Shown: positions 11,608 through 23,754, numbered from the stretch's first letter. The stretch: 64,000 bases of DNA from Gonapodya sp. JEL0774 (GCA_027604505.1 JADIIX010000032.1:116051-180050), one strand, 5' to 3'. Numbers and translations are program-made. The notes: a model not told the origin generated them from the letters alone.

Positions 11608-14402
11608 CTACGACGCCTCCACGGCAACCCTACTCTCAGCCCCGATACTTTCCCCACCAGCCTTTCTCGGTGCTTTCACTCGGGGCTTTTCCCGTCCCAC
11701 CCAGTTCGGCGTCCAGCCACCTCCACTCTCTCTAGCGTAAAAGTCCATAGGATACACATCATCCAACGCCTTTACTTGACCCAATGCTACACAGGCTTCA
11801 TAAGGTGACAAGAGGGGCTTCGGAAATTGGTGGCCCCAATCAATGGACAGCCTGGGACAAGCGACTTGTACAAATGCTTCCACGTCCGCTATCAGAGAGA
11901 GTTTCCGCGGGAAAATTTCCGACAGGAGAATTGTGATGTGTTTGATCCCCCTTGCATCCAAAAGTGTCCGCAAATGCTCCACAACTGCTGGACTTCCTTG
12001 CCTCCCCAACGTGCCAACAATCAACCCCCATGACCGCGCCTTTGTCGCCTCCTCAATCGCTGCTTTGCGCAGACTCAATGTTCGAGCGTGATCGTATCGT
12101 TCTAGAGTAAAGGTGCGAGCGTAGGGGTCGTAGCGGTAGGCGGGCAGGTGGGGGTTGTGGATCATGGCGGACTCGAGGTGGAACCGGCCGTCTCCGAGGT
12201 ACCTGAAGCACGATTGGAGAGCGAGTACCGGAGGTAGTTCACGTTGCGATTTTTTATAGAGCCGTTCGAGGAGGAGGAATACCTTGACCTCTCACTCAGA
12301 AACTCACACAATGGCATCGACACTCCCCTCTGGGATTCTTGGACTCGTACATCCGAGTACTTCTCCGGGACTCAGGGGCTTTGTTTGTGGTATCGTGATC
12401 TTAAACCCTCCTTTCACCTTTTGCGTATCCCCTTCCTGGCTCTCCCCCTCCTTCGACTCCTCTAGGACCTCCTTTTCCAATTCGGCCTTGGCGGCATGTA
12501 ATCCACCAACAAACTGAATGGTCGCAACCATTGCCAACCTGGAATTTGCAGGCAAATTGTTTCTCAAGGTAGCGAGCAAGTGCGGTTGGTCGATGAGGAT
12601 TTCCACAAACACGTAAAGAGTGGGGAGAGAGGTGGTCGAGACGGGGACTACAGAGATTGAGCAAAGGTAAGGTGTGGGAAACGGTTAGTGAAATTGGGAG
12701 TTTGTAATATCGTGAGGATGGATGGTTTCGCATCCACACACGTGTTCCCCATGCCAATGAAATCAATTATCATAAAAGAATATTTCCGATTATCCCGCTC
12801 CAACTCCTCCAACACCGTGTTCCCGTGGGGTTACGACTCTCCTTTCCGACCGACACACCGCGGGTTGCCCTCCATCTTACTCATCCGGTCTCTGATTGTG
12901 AAAGTTTCTCGTTCTCATCCATCGCGCAAATACCACTCGCAGTCGCACCACACCACACCGCGCCATTCCTTCCCTTTCAACTCCTTACGCTCCGCGGCTC
13001 ACAACTAAGCAAAGCTCGCACACAACCCATGGTTCAACTCACCTAAACAGCTATGCCCGTAGTGGATCAAAAAATCACACCCAACTGCCTTTGCCGTGTA
13101 ATCGTCTACGCAGCAGGCACCATACGTGACATCGCCCATGATAACGGTCGAAATATGGGCAAATCTGTAACGTGAAAAATTGGTTTCAAACAAGTCAGGA
13201 AAGGTGTACAGATAGTTTGAGAAGGGGATGAATAAGGAATCCTATTGAGTACGGAACAAATTGCCAGCCTGCACTGCTGTACCTGGTTGGATCACTCTGA
13301 TTCCGCTACGAACTTTGGCAACGTGACATGCCTTCCTCCACCCGAACTTGCGCCGCATCTAACACCTTCACCACACTTACCTCTGCAATATATCCGAAAT
13401 CGTACACGCAAACATCAAGAGCCCCTCGGGCATTTGAAGTCCCACACAGGTAGCTCCTGCTTTGCGCACCGCGTGGACTGACTTGTAGATTTCGAACTCG
13501 TAGTTTTTGGGTAAAGTAGATTGAACTGCTGCGTTGAGCAAAGGATCGTTGAGGATGGATGTGGGAATTTGAGAGGCGAGTGTAGGTTTGGACCGTTTGG
13601 ACGCTGGGGTTGGTGGCATGGGAGGGGAAGTGGATATCATTTTCATTGATTCCGAAATGGCTTTCAAATCAAGCTCCATTCTTTCTCAGGACCTGTTGGA
13701 TGCCACTTGACAAAGCACCACCGCGAAACGGGAGACGCATTGGCCAGAGTGAGATCCATGTGGTGCTCATACCCCCGTTCCGTTTGCTCAGTGGATCTCG
13801 AATATGGTGGTGCGGATTACTCGACATGCAGCATGTTTCATAATATGCCTGGGATGGGGAAGTTGCTGCACATGCAGAGGTCACACGAACAACTCTGCAC
13901 TACCCAAATTGGGCGGAATCCATTTAAATATGCAGAGTAGTTGCCAGAGAATGCATACGTTGTGTGGACAATAAGTTCTGGTAAAGATCTCGAGGGGTTC
14001 CGAATGTCGAGGCGAGGAGCAACTCTAACACGTGCTTAGCAGTGCCTCCCCGCTTGTCAGATGAGCAGCAAGCAGTAACTGCCAGGGCAAGATGTCTGGT
14101 AGCCTCCGCTCGTTGCTCCAGCTCCCTTGTCGAAGGTGAAGATACTCAATCAGAAACCTGTCACAGTACCCACCAGCCATAAGTCCCGCAGCGTCCTCCA
14201 CCGAGACTTCTCCATCCATTTTGTGGGCTGCTGCTGCTTTCTTTTTCGCAGTGCCTACGAATCTTTTCGGTCTCGAGTTGGGTTTCCCATCCAGTTTCGC
14301 GTCGGGTTTCGCATCGGGTTTCTCATAGGGTTGAAGAGGGGAAGAAGTAGAAGGCGCTGCCGTCGATGAGACGGTGGGTTCAATGGGCACCGATGAATCC
14401 AT
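11608..14402 (-). CDS. dph1: Diphthamide biosynthesis protein 1 (2-(3-amino-3-carboxypropyl)histidine synthase subunit)
   Basis: Radical-SAM-like 4Fe-4S enzyme that acts with Dph2 in the first step of diphthamide synthesis on EF2. The ATG at 14402 starts a disordered N-terminus with [12 protein letters not shown], as in yeast Dph1. After a long intron, exon 13679-13383 has [34 protein letters not shown] and [18 protein letters not shown]. The next exon (13165-13025) has [20 protein letters not shown] and [11 protein letters not shown]. Then come [29 protein letters not shown] (12640-12304) and the last exon with [34 protein letters not shown] and [11 protein letters not shown], ending at 11608. 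The three cluster cysteines ([18 protein letters not shown]) are all intact. The gene is divergent from the small INO80F-like gene; start codons are 109 bp apart. Confidence 0.93.
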
Positions 14403-14510
14403 AAGTGGTGCTAGTGAACACTTTTGGGAGCGAACACTACATAGGTTGAAGCTGCCGAATACAACAAATGTTTTTGCCAGTTGCGTTTATTTAAACAGAA
14501 GGACAACAGC

Positions 14511-15071
14511 ATGGCTCAGGAAAGTCAGTGGGCGTAACGCATTCTCTATCGCTTCCTTATCCCTCTTGTCCTACTCATCCAGTATTCTGTTCCAAATCAA
14601 ATCTCATGGGACCTTTTCCTAACAGTCCCGGTAGAAGAAGCAGCCCGTCGCAGATTCGATGAGCTTATGGTCAAAGTAGTTGAAATCGAATCTGTGAGCT
14701 TCGCTTTCTCCTTGTTCCTTCCCAAGTGTCCGCTCAGCGCTTCGAACATCTTGCTGATACATGTGAGCAAACTGTCATTGATTCACGTATCATTTTCAGG
14801 ACAACGAAAAGCAGCTCGCTAAAGTCTACAAAATGCGCAGAGAAGTCCAAAGGCTGAAAACTGAGAAGAGGTCAGTTGTTCGACCTCCAACACGGTCTCC
14901 TCTGCGTTCCAACCAGTGAACGCTGCTCCCGTCCCCACGGATCTCCAATACTTCAACCCCCCGAACCTCCAATCTTCTTCTATAGCATTCTCTGGGAGCA
15001 CTATGACTCCTTGCAGTCGGGCCAGGCTAATGGTCAGGAGCGTGCTGGGCGATGACGTGATTGGCGATTGA
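14511..15071 (+). CDS. Small coiled-coil protein, TFPT / INO80 complex subunit F-like
   Basis: Four small exons whose phases agree exactly: 14511-14523, 14626-14693, 14800-14870 and 15017-15071 (207 bases, 68 residues, TGA at 15069-15071). All introns have GT-AG ends. The product starts MAQEIPVEEAARRRFDELM, continues VEIESDNEKQLAKVYKMRRE and VQRLKTEKSR, and ends ARLMVRSVLGDDVIGD. The heptad-like helix with EIE.DN, followed by a basic RL..E(K/R) stretch and L(M)..VL..(G)DD, resembles the conserved core of TFPT, an INO80 chromatin-remodeller subunit. That assignment rests on remembered motif similarity. The protein is far shorter than metazoan TFPT (about 250 residues). Its 5' end is 109 bp from the divergent dph1 start, suggesting a shared promoter. 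All exons are too short to appear as standard open frames. Confidence 0.6.
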
Positions 15072-15567
15072 TAGTACACTCCAGGACGGAAACCGTGATG
15101 CACACGGGATAGTGGCATACGCCTGTATTGTCAAGTTGCTCCTTCTTTCGCGATCAGATTGTCGGCCAACAGACACATGGGTTACGTGGTGCGGAATATG
15201 AGATATGAGGGAGTGGTTTCTCGGTAATGGAACATGGAGGATATTATTGGCACTATTTGAACATGGGGGGAGTGGTTGGTGAACACTTCAGATATCGGTC
15301 GGCGCGTGGTTACTCCGTCCTCGACTATCACTTCTTTTGCTGGTGGAGCGAAGATGTGGAACTTCCCGCCACTCTTGAACGTGCTTGTATTGTCTAACGT
15401 TAGCAGTTACGTCCTGGTCGTATCAGCGACGAGCAAAGAGATACTGATTTTAATCTAGCCATTAATTCCTTTACTCTCTGAATTACGATGTGGCAGGCCA
15501 CTCCAACCTCACACGAGACCGCCGCTGTCTATCCCGCTTCGAACTCTAATTCTTCTCTTCCCCCCAA

Positions 15568-16214
15568 ATGCATCCCCGATCATCCGCCTTCTTTGGCAAT
15601 GTCACCGATGGAAATCACACCGGCCCCCGCGGGCGCGCAAACAAGTTCACTATGACGTTGAGAAACTTCGCCTCCTTCGCGAACACTCCATTTCACATGT
15701 ATTCCAGACCCACGGATATCAGTGGAGGTTAGCCGTTGCGCGGACTGTTTGTGATGATTTCGTGAAGCTTACATGGAAAGTCTTGTACGTCCACCAATGG
15801 GCATCTATAGACGTTGACATCGCGCACGTCATCTCTTTGACGCTTGCACATTTCGTCAAATGGATGTATGGTTACACCTTCTATGAGCAAAAAGTACCAA
15901 ACATCTCCAACCACAACCACATCTGGGACCTCTTAAACCTCGCCCTTTATTGGGAAATGGACACTTGTGCAGACAAACTACTAGTTATCTTTGCTCCCCG
16001 TCTTTTGCGACCTGCACATTTTGCCGACACCTACGAAAGGGCTATTCAGCAGGGCCTCGAACAGCTGGCTGTCTTGGTGAAGAAATATGTTCAACTCAAT
16101 GGGCTAGAGATTTCGCAGAGCAAGGACACCATACTTGTTTCATTTGCGGGAAGCAAAGAAAAGGGGGAGCTTCTCAACGAAGTGATTCATTCAATGGCAT
16201 CAACCAAGAAATGA
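15568..16214 (+). CDS. BTB/POZ-like protein, probably partial model
   Basis: One open frame from about 15640 to the TGA at 16214 contains GYQWRLAVARTVCDDF, HVISLTLAHFVKWMYGYTF and LLNLALYWEMDTCADKLL. These fit the C-terminal half of a BTB fold: a helix pair with a (V)xWMYG(x)xF turn, then a Leu-rich helix with W.M. I do not see the N-terminal beta strands of a BTB domain upstream. The frame is open without an ATG before about 15651. One possibility is an 11-codon first exon at 15568-15600, with a GT at 15601 and an AG at about 15709, which keeps phase. Otherwise the gene is 5'-truncated. Function, if any, would be protein-protein interaction, for example as a Cullin-3 adaptor. Assignment is tentative. 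Confidence 0.35.
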
Positions 16215-16455
16215 AGACATGAATTCACTTCCATCATCGGCAATGCGAGAGAGACCGCCTGTGTCGAACACACATTGTAAGAGGGCCTCTCAAAAATATT
16301 CAAGTAACAATCAGACTTATTTCTGTATACAATACAAATTGTCTCTAGGTGACTCAGCATTCGCTCAACAACATCCAGATGGTTGGTGAGTTTCGAGTGT
16401 GCAGTGTATAGAACAGTGGCACGTGGAGAAACTTTTTCAGAACTGGCCCAGATGG

Positions 16456-17262
16456 TCAACCCCACTTTGCTAATGGCGGTTTCCCAGGCTCTCGGACACC
16501 CTCGATTTCGGCGGCTCCTAGGTACCGCAGGAGAATTTCAGCATCTTCTACTCCAACCCCATTTCGACGCGCAAGTTCCTCCAGAGTCCATGCATTGGGG
16601 CCCGGTCGGAGTTTTCGTCGCTGCGTTAGTAGGGATTCCAGCTCCGTGGCTAACAGACGGCCGGAAGTTTGCGACGAAGATTTGGTAGTAGGTTTTATGG
16701 TGGAGGAGCTGGTGGGCGGTTCGGGAAGACGTGGTGTGGATAATGATGCTCGGCGGGCACGGGATCGAACGACTGTGACAAGGTCATTGTGCTGAGTTCA
16801 GATAAGGAAGCGAGTAAGAAACGGGACCCGTGAGTTATCATCATGTACGGGATTTCAATTGCTTCGATCGTCCATGTTGGGCACCCACTGGTTCTACTTC
16901 GAATGCCGAAGATTCGTTCACGCGCCCAACGTTTTCGAATTTGATGTTGCGCATTCGATCAGCGACTTGACGGTCCCGGGCGTCCACTGTAAGTACGAGA
17001 GAGGAACAGGCAATGCAGCGAAGCAATTCAAATATCAAACACAAGACGGAGTGCAAAAGAACAATCCCCCAAACACTGTCAACAACTTACTCTCCGTGAC
17101 AACTTCATCGATTTCCGGTGCCAGTGGTCTCGCCGCGAGGGGTAGTGTGCTCGGGTTCACTGACGGAGAGGTAGGTGTATGACTGGGATGGGCAGCGCTT
17201 ACTGCTTCCTGCAGGGTTTCACGGGCTGCTCGAGCTGCAGTTCGCGATGTGGATGCGCCCAT
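16456..17262 (-). CDS. Complex I assembly factor, NDUFAF4-like
   Basis: Mitochondrial assembly factor for NADH:ubiquinone oxidoreductase. Three exons. The ATG at 17262 gives MGASTSRTAARAARETLQEA, which matches the MGA...R..R N-terminal pattern of NDUFAF4. The exon ends at EIDEVVTE (donor about 17090). The second exon has DARDRQVADRMRNIKFENVG and ends before GTGGGTGCC near 16885. The third (from about 16796) restores HNDLVTVVRSRARR and ends with the diagnostic C-terminal block WTLEELARRNGVGVEDAEIL followed by LRYLGAAEIEGVREP. The latter corresponds to NDUFAF4's TWTAEKIMQEYQL...LLKYF region. TGA at 16458-16456. The gene diverges from NAPE-PLD with only about 265 bp between starts. Confidence 0.72.
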
Positions 17263-17527
17263 AGTCTGTATCAGAAGTTTGTAAAGTTGAATATCGGTGA
17301 CGTGGTGATCGAACTTCTCTTCTCAATAGAGTGCAGAGGACGGCACAACCCGATTCCCCCGCCGAGACTTGACATATAAACCAGCGCATTCCCACCAAAT
17401 CTGCGCATCTCTCCCGCTGGCAACCCGCGTTCCACTCCGCATTCGCGCCGTCTTTGGCATCGGCGCAACAGCCATTGCTGCATCAGGAATATCATCTGCT
17501 TCCTCCTTCGTCACTTGCCAATCTGCT
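17263..17527. promoter_or_regulatory. Divergent promoter region between NDUFAF4-like and NAPE-PLD genes
   Basis: The two start codons (17262 minus, 17528 plus) face away from each other across 265 bp, so both core promoters must fit here. I recognise no certain TATA element or binding site. The plus-strand frame stays open through part of it, but without an ATG. Confidence 0.5.
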
Positions 17528-19583
17528 ATGGCTCTGTCAACCTCCACCTCCCATCTTCCACCGGGAGTACGTCAATCGAACGTTGCAAACCCCGTGGGCA
17601 CATCGAAGCCAGATCACCACCAAAAAGGTGGTGGATTTGTAAACCCTTGGCCATCGTTCCAAGGGCACGGATTTCTGGACGCTTTCAAGCTCTTCGTAAT
17701 GTAAGTCATGAAACGAGCAGCTTGTGTGCTGTAAAAAGTGAATGCCTTTCCATCTTCTCGGTTATGGAATTGTTGCTGCTCTCAACGTAGCGGCAACGAG
17801 TACAACTCTGGTTCGTCACACTCATTCCAGCCCCCCATGAAGATAAATGGAAATTGAAACGTTGGCCCCCACAGAACGCAGCAAACCTCCTCCTGAAGCG
17901 GAGAGGGTCCCCGTCATTCGACCCGATTTCGATGCAATCGAATCTTTCCATCAAAGATGCAGGTGACTTTCCCGTTATCCACTTTAATCCTATGCTTGGA
18001 GGTAGCCACTCATCTCAGTAATTTTGTGCGCTTGCTCAAGTGAGGGCAAAGCTAAAGTTCGTGCTACATGGATTGGGCATGCGGCAATGTTTGTCCAGAT
18101 TGGAGGGATAAATGTCCTCGCTGCAAGTACAGCATTGTGTTTAGTCTCATTTGACAGAATTCTTTCTAATGCATCGTTTGCCACCTTGGTCAAACCTCCA
18201 GGACCCTTGCTGTTCCGACCGCTGCTCTCCCGTCCAGTGGGCTGGCCGTGAGTATCCCGTGGCAGGGATCAGAGTCGGCCTCAGTTTCTCACCATGCCCC
18301 AAACCTTTGCCCCATCATCACCATTTGGACTAGCCCAGCGCCACCGGCCCCTTCCTTGCTCTTTATCTGATCTCCCTTCGATAGATGTCGTGATCATTTC
18401 CCATAACCAGTACGAGTCATTGTTTGTGCTCCTATCCTGTCCGATGACCCACACCAGCTCCTCGATTTCCCGACCAGCTACGATCATCTGGATCTTCCTA
18501 CTATCCAGCGTCTATCCGAACTTAAAGTAGGTGCTCAGACAACGTACTTTGTTCCACTAGGGAACAAGGAATGGTTTAAGAAGAGCGCACCCGGAGTGAG
18601 AGTAGTGGAAGGTGATTGGTGGTACGTGGAGGTTTGACAGCCAATTTTGAAAAGGCTGCGTGCGGATGGCGCTTCTTGACTTCGATTTGTAGGGATGAAT
18701 GGGAGTTCGAAAAAGATGCAGCCACAGGGCAAAAAGTCGAGAAGTCGAGCAAAGTAACAATCGCGTGCACGCCGGCCCAGGTGAGTCTACAATGCAATCA
18801 TGTGTGTACGATTAAGCTGATCGCTGCGCTGCTTTTCGTGTCCTCTCAACAGCATTTCTCGAGCCGAACAGCATGGGACAGAAACGCGACGCTATGGAGT
18901 AGCTGGTGAGACTTTTCAGCTGTGGGACGTGTCGCGCGTCTTCACATTTTTGAGCTTGCACCATTTTCAGGGTCGTCAAGTCCCCTTCGGCTTCATTCTT
19001 CTTTGGCGGGGACACAGGCTGTAAGCGCGCAGCTTTCGCTTTAGTTTGCTCCGCACAGCTTATAACAGATCATTGTCTCCTAGATCGCTCGGTACCTAAG
19101 GACTGGCCGGACCCATACAAAGATTTAGAAAAACTTCCCCACTGCCCAGCATTCAAAGAGATCGGGAAGAAATACGGACCGTTCGATTTGGCAGCCATAC
19201 CAATCGGCGCGTATTCTCCGAGGTAGGTATTGTCGCATCCAGTAAGTTCCCCATCATAAGCTTTGGAAGCCAATTCCCGTGGTGTTCCGTTTGGGTGACC
19301 AGGTGGTTCATGTCCGGCATACATTGCTCTCCAGAAGATTCTGTAGAATTGCACCGAGATATCGGATCGAGGAAGAGTGTGGGAATGCACTGGTAAGGAA
19401 GCTATCTGGTGAGGTGATGGTATGTGGTGACTCATCCCGACACCGAAATATAGGGGAACCTTCAGTTTGACTGACGAAGCGTACTGGGAACCACCGCAGC
19501 GCCTCAAAGATGCCCTTAAAGCGAATGGTATCAGCGACGAGGAGTTTGTGACAGTGGACATTGGTGGTGCAGTCGAAGTCTGA
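17528..19583 (+). CDS. N-acyl-phosphatidylethanolamine-hydrolysing phospholipase D (NAPE-PLD), metallo-beta-lactamase fold
   Basis: Zinc hydrolase releasing N-acylethanolamines from NAPE at membranes. The first in-frame ATG is at 17528. Exon 1 has [13 protein letters not shown], the family N-terminal mark. [15 protein letters not shown] and [20 protein letters not shown] follow (about 17875-18170). The metal motif is split by an intron: ATT TCC CAT AAC CA at about 18400 joins C TAC GAT CAT CTG at 18479, giving [16 protein letters not shown]. Further exons give [90 protein letters not shown] and [17 protein letters not shown]. The metal-binding Asp (GDTGY) and last His (MHWGTF) are present. 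TGA at 19581-19583. All catalytic residues are intact once splicing is done. Confidence 0.9.
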
Positions 19584-19990
19584 GTATGTGCGATTGCTAT
19601 AGAAGGAGAATGCTGTAGACAAGATTTGTATTGAATTGAAATTTATGTGATCAGTTGTTTGAACTTTGATGTGACCGGATCGAAATAATTGACTGTTGTG
19701 AGACGACCTTGGTGCGTGTGTCATAGTCGTAAGAACAAGTTGCTCTGGGTAACCTTTCCATCTCCGAATCACCTGTCACACGAGAGCATTCCACTTTTAA
19801 AGACAGCCGTTCTCGGCTCACTGGATGGTCTTCCTCGGGATCTTGGAGCTTCCCTCTTGCTGCTTCGGAGGAAAATCGTTACCCCTTTGTCACTCCATTC
19901 CCTGCAATTTCTGTTCCTCAGAACAACATCAAACCAGTTGTGCCAGCTAGGTGCCACTGGTGAATTTCCGGTATTCCTCATCTCTACGGC
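19584..19990. other. Spacer after NAPE-PLD
   Basis: Contains the NAPE-PLD 3' end and the upstream region of the next gene. A plus frame covering about 19790-20050 is open and could include a 5' exon of the disordered-protein gene, but I cannot support it. Confidence 0.4.
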
Positions 19991-22900
19991 ATGCCGGCCA
20001 ATTGTTCTCGTCACTTCCCACATCTTCCCTATGAGGAAATCCGAACCACTCCCGTGAGCCTGGATCAAGAAATAAGTGATCCGGACAAAACTGCTACTAC
20101 TGGTCCTGTAGAGGTCAGTTTCGTTGTAAACGCATGGTTGCCCCGATGCTGCAACCGTCGTCATTTCATCGCCGTGACAAAGTTCACTCTTTCCTCATCT
20201 TCTCAAACGTAGCAGCTCTTCTCTTTGAGAAATGCATCATTGAGTGACAGCGATACACTCACACTATGTGGAACTCTTGGGGACGTTGATCGACAGAAGA
20301 GGGAACTTGTGTGCCATCATCACGACATTGGCCGGAATTCCTTTTTGGAAGACAGAGAAACACCGTCAAGCGAAGGTAAAGGTGACAATTACTTTAAGCA
20401 GCTTGGATTGAACGTGCATTTAATGGCTCTTCCCTGGCTTTCTCATAGTTGAACTGTTACGCTTCTCCGGAGCCTCCCCATTATCCTCTTATAACACCAC
20501 GATTGGCGTGGTAGACAATTTTGGTATGTGATCTGCGAATGCAGGTGATCTCAACTGTCGTTCTGACCCGTAACTGGGAAGCAGCATCCTCCGCCGTCAG
20601 TTTGAGAAGGCTTCAGTACCTCAACTCATGCGGTTTGACAAGTGCAATGAAAGAATTTTTGTTGTCCCTACTACTACCTACACACCCACCGCAAGTCGTT
20701 TGTATGATGTTTCGCGCCAGCCCTGACAGCCCCTCTCCGATTATCCGTGGTGGCTGGAACTCTCCCGGTATAACGACTCCCGCGGACTTGGCTGACCTTG
20801 CTGCTCTCGGTATTCAGATTTTGGATGAAGATGAACCTCCTGTGGAACAAAATCTTACAACGGTGCCTGCCTGGTCCACTTCTGCAACCTCCCCTGACAA
20901 TCGCAAATCAATCTCACACAACGTTGATCTTGGCGCAAAGTCGGATTGGAGACGCTCAACGCAGTCTCCGGCCTTCGGAATGGCTCCTCGCTTGACAGTC
21001 GAAGATCGTCCAGGCCCACTGACCCGCCTCAATGGCGAGTCACGCACTACACTACCTTCTGGTTTGACGAGACTACCGCCGGGTCTCCCGTTCCCAAACC
21101 CATCGGCACAACAAACTGACCAATTCCATCCAAAGGGAGTTGACTGGACGTCTACTTTTCTGGCTACGCAGAGCAGTGTCGATGTTGTTCCCTCATTAAC
21201 AGAATTAGAGTTACAAGCTGCACCAGCACCATCGCAATACAACGACCTTCGCTTGAGCGAAGACAATGCAGTCACTGTCTCCTATGAGCAGGTACCACGG
21301 GACACGATCGAGGAAAGACTGAGAATGTACCTACCTAGAGAAAACTTGAAAAATGGAGTTCCCACATCTCGTACTACCCGTACTATCATTGAACCAAAGG
21401 TCCACGAAGAAGACCATATCCAGCTTCCGGGCTACGAGACAGCAAATTCTTCCAGACCACCAATTGGACCTTTTGTGGAGCGCTTAGGCTATTCCCTTGT
21501 GCGCCAGCCTGAGCACGACAGTCATGGGTACGATGTCAACACACCTTCCCGACAATTTGTGGATGTTATTGACGAGCGCTTGAAGAGGTACGATTGTTTG
21601 TCTCCGCGAAATGACGGGCAACAGGGGTGGGATCTTTTGGACGATCGAGGGAGAAAATATGGAGAGGGAGATCGAAGCAAGTTCTCAACAGATCCAGGCG
21701 TGCAGAACCGGGATGCACACAACCAGTCTGAGCTCCAGCTGTTGCGTAGTTCAGTCAGGGAGAGGCTCCGACAGTATGATCTGGAGACTAATTACAGAAA
21801 GAGTGAACTGGGACTTACGGATCATCCGGAAGGACATGCTTCTCCAGAGCACCAAGAACACGACCCCATCAAAACACAATTTTTTGAGGATGGCATCAAA
21901 ACCTCTTCGGTGTCATATCTCAGACAATCGAATGCAGCCTTAGCCGCGCAGGGACAGGCACTTACTAGAAAAGCTTCTTCTCCTGCCTCTTTCACCATCG
22001 AAGTGAAAGGTAATCGTGATCTCCCGTCAATCTATCCGCCAGCGCCAGCATATTTAATGTCGGATGGAGGGTGGAACGGTTCCTTGGAACACCATTATCT
22101 TAACTTCTCTGGTCACCGCCACACTAATCTTGATTCACGGAGTGCGGAAGAGAACGACTGGTACGAAGTTGAGGTGGATGCACGGGGTAGTGGTACCACA
22201 ATGGACACGTCGCGGCTGGATGTTTCAGTGGAGGGAGTAACCCGTGACGTATCAGTAATGGGGGTAGCAGAGGACATCTTTGCGGGGGATAGAGTGGATC
22301 AGGAGCAAACGCGCCAAAAACCAAAGGCAATCGACAAATGGAAAACGTTGGCGGCGAACCCCGTGCCCGAAGACAACCCGGCGTTGGCCGCGGAGGTAAG
22401 ATCATCCGATCCGAGTAATCGCTGCGTTTTGACATTTAAAACACCACTTTATTCAAGAGAAATCGATTGCTGGCGAATCCCAAAGCGGGTTCCATTTTCA
22501 GACAATCATTTCAGTAGTGAGTTTCTCGTTCACTTTCCAAGCTTGTGCAGGCACTGGAAACGTTCATATCAGCGTTCCTGTGACTAGAGGGATCTACGAC
22601 AATCCCGAGAAGACGGTGTGAGTTGCTCCTGTTGTCTAAAGTACAACCTCTGTACTCTGGATGCGCATTAACGCGGTCAACTTGGCAGCGAAAGCAATGA
22701 GAGCGAGTCACAAACTCCCGGTGCTAAGCGCTTCTCGTCACAAGGCGCTCGCGTGAATTTCGGGCTACTCGCACCTCCTTCTATAATCCCGTCGACTTAC
22801 GTCCCCACCTCACCCCGAATGGCAACTCGTGGGACCCCGCCCAGGATATACAGACCAGTACCAGTAACAATGCAAGCACGAAATTTGTCGCGACCCCCGA

Positions 22901-23754
22901 TTGCTCCCCCACCGCAAACTGTCCCTGTGACGTCGCCTTTCTCTCGCGAGTCTTTGATACCACAAAGCTCTCCAATGCTGGGGACGTCTTCCTTTTCGCG
23001 TCATATGGAGCTACAACAGTACTCACCAAAGTCAGTTAAATCACCTGCTCTGCGTCAGCAAGGGATGCTACCACCACCAAAACTTGATTATTCGGGACGA
23101 TTTGCCCCTGATCAATTCTCCCCTTCGAATCCCCGGCCGCTCTCCCCACCAGCAAAAGCTGTTGGCCACAAAGTCTCCGGACAAGGTAAGCGTGGCTCAA
23201 ATGAGAACCGCGGAGCTCTGGCTCCCGTGAATGGGGAAGGGGTGAACGGACGACGTGGGGGGAGTTATCGGAAGTTCTCTCCTGGGGGGTTGAATCCGAG
23301 GCTCATTGTGAGTTGTGATTTACTCGACTCTGTCTCTTGATCTAAGAGTAGCAAATGACGTTGTCCTCGCTCTTACTTCAAGGGTTTCTATCCTCCACCC
23401 CCACAACGGCTGTCCATTGCTCCTCAAGTTTGGTTCATGATGGTGGGTTATGCTTGGATTTAACTGTCTGGATTCACAATCATGTTCATGTGCGCACATA
23501 GTCCATCAAGCTCAACGACGGATCGGAGTTCCCCTTCAAAGTGAGCTACCCTTGGAATGATTGACGCACGGGTAGCATGACCTGATCACCCCTACAATCC
23601 CCTTTACACACTCAGGTTTATAAGCAAGGAACTTCTGCCGAGCTCCCAGACGAGTTTTCACACCGATTGGAACTCCTCGCCGCGAGATTCGGGATTTCCG
23701 AAGAGGCGAAGCGCGCGGCACACGACACTTTTAGGGAGTATTTCGAGAATTGAA
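19991..23754 (+). CDS. Large mostly disordered protein with three ERL(R/K)xY repeats; function unknown
   Basis: Not recognised. A plausible chain of exons runs from ATG 19991 (PHLPYEEIRTTPVSLDQE, donor near 20112) through 20216-20378 (DTLTLCGTLGDVDRQKREL) and 20451-20524 (ELLRFSGASPLSSYNTTIG). The very long exon runs from about 20728 to 22400 (SPDSPSPIIRGGWNSPGITT, LADLAALGIQILDEDEPP). It has three similar helices: TIEERLRMYLPRENL, VIDERLKRYDCLSPR and SVRERLRQYDLETNY. After an intron come GNVHISVPVTRGIYDNPEKT, then a Pro/Ser-rich stretch (22750-23310). The short last exons hold GFYPPPPQRLSIAPQVWFMM, LNDGSEFPFKVYKQGTSAEL, LPDEFSHRLELLAARFG and a C-terminal helix ending at TGA 23754. The C-terminal exons look folded, while the rest is low-complexity. 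Start and several junctions are uncertain. Confidence 0.55.

Noticed and set aside
16740-16780. tRNA-like GGGATCGAAC
   Set aside because: Lies within a coding exon of the NDUFAF4-like gene and no cloverleaf forms around it.
17369-17527. N-terminal extension of NAPE-PLD from 17369
   Set aside because: The frame is open but its first codon is TTG; the first ATG is 17528 and the segment lies in the divergent promoter.
18390-18430. Apparent loss of the NAPE-PLD HxHxDH motif
   Set aside because: Explained by an intron inside the motif; splicing restores it.
19769-20164. 131-codon minus frame
   Set aside because: Overlaps a plus exon that joins with correct phases to its neighbours; no recognisable motif on minus.
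22560-22590. Stop at 22587 as the end of the disordered protein
   Set aside because: A donor before it and good acceptors after it continue a protein-like frame to 23754.
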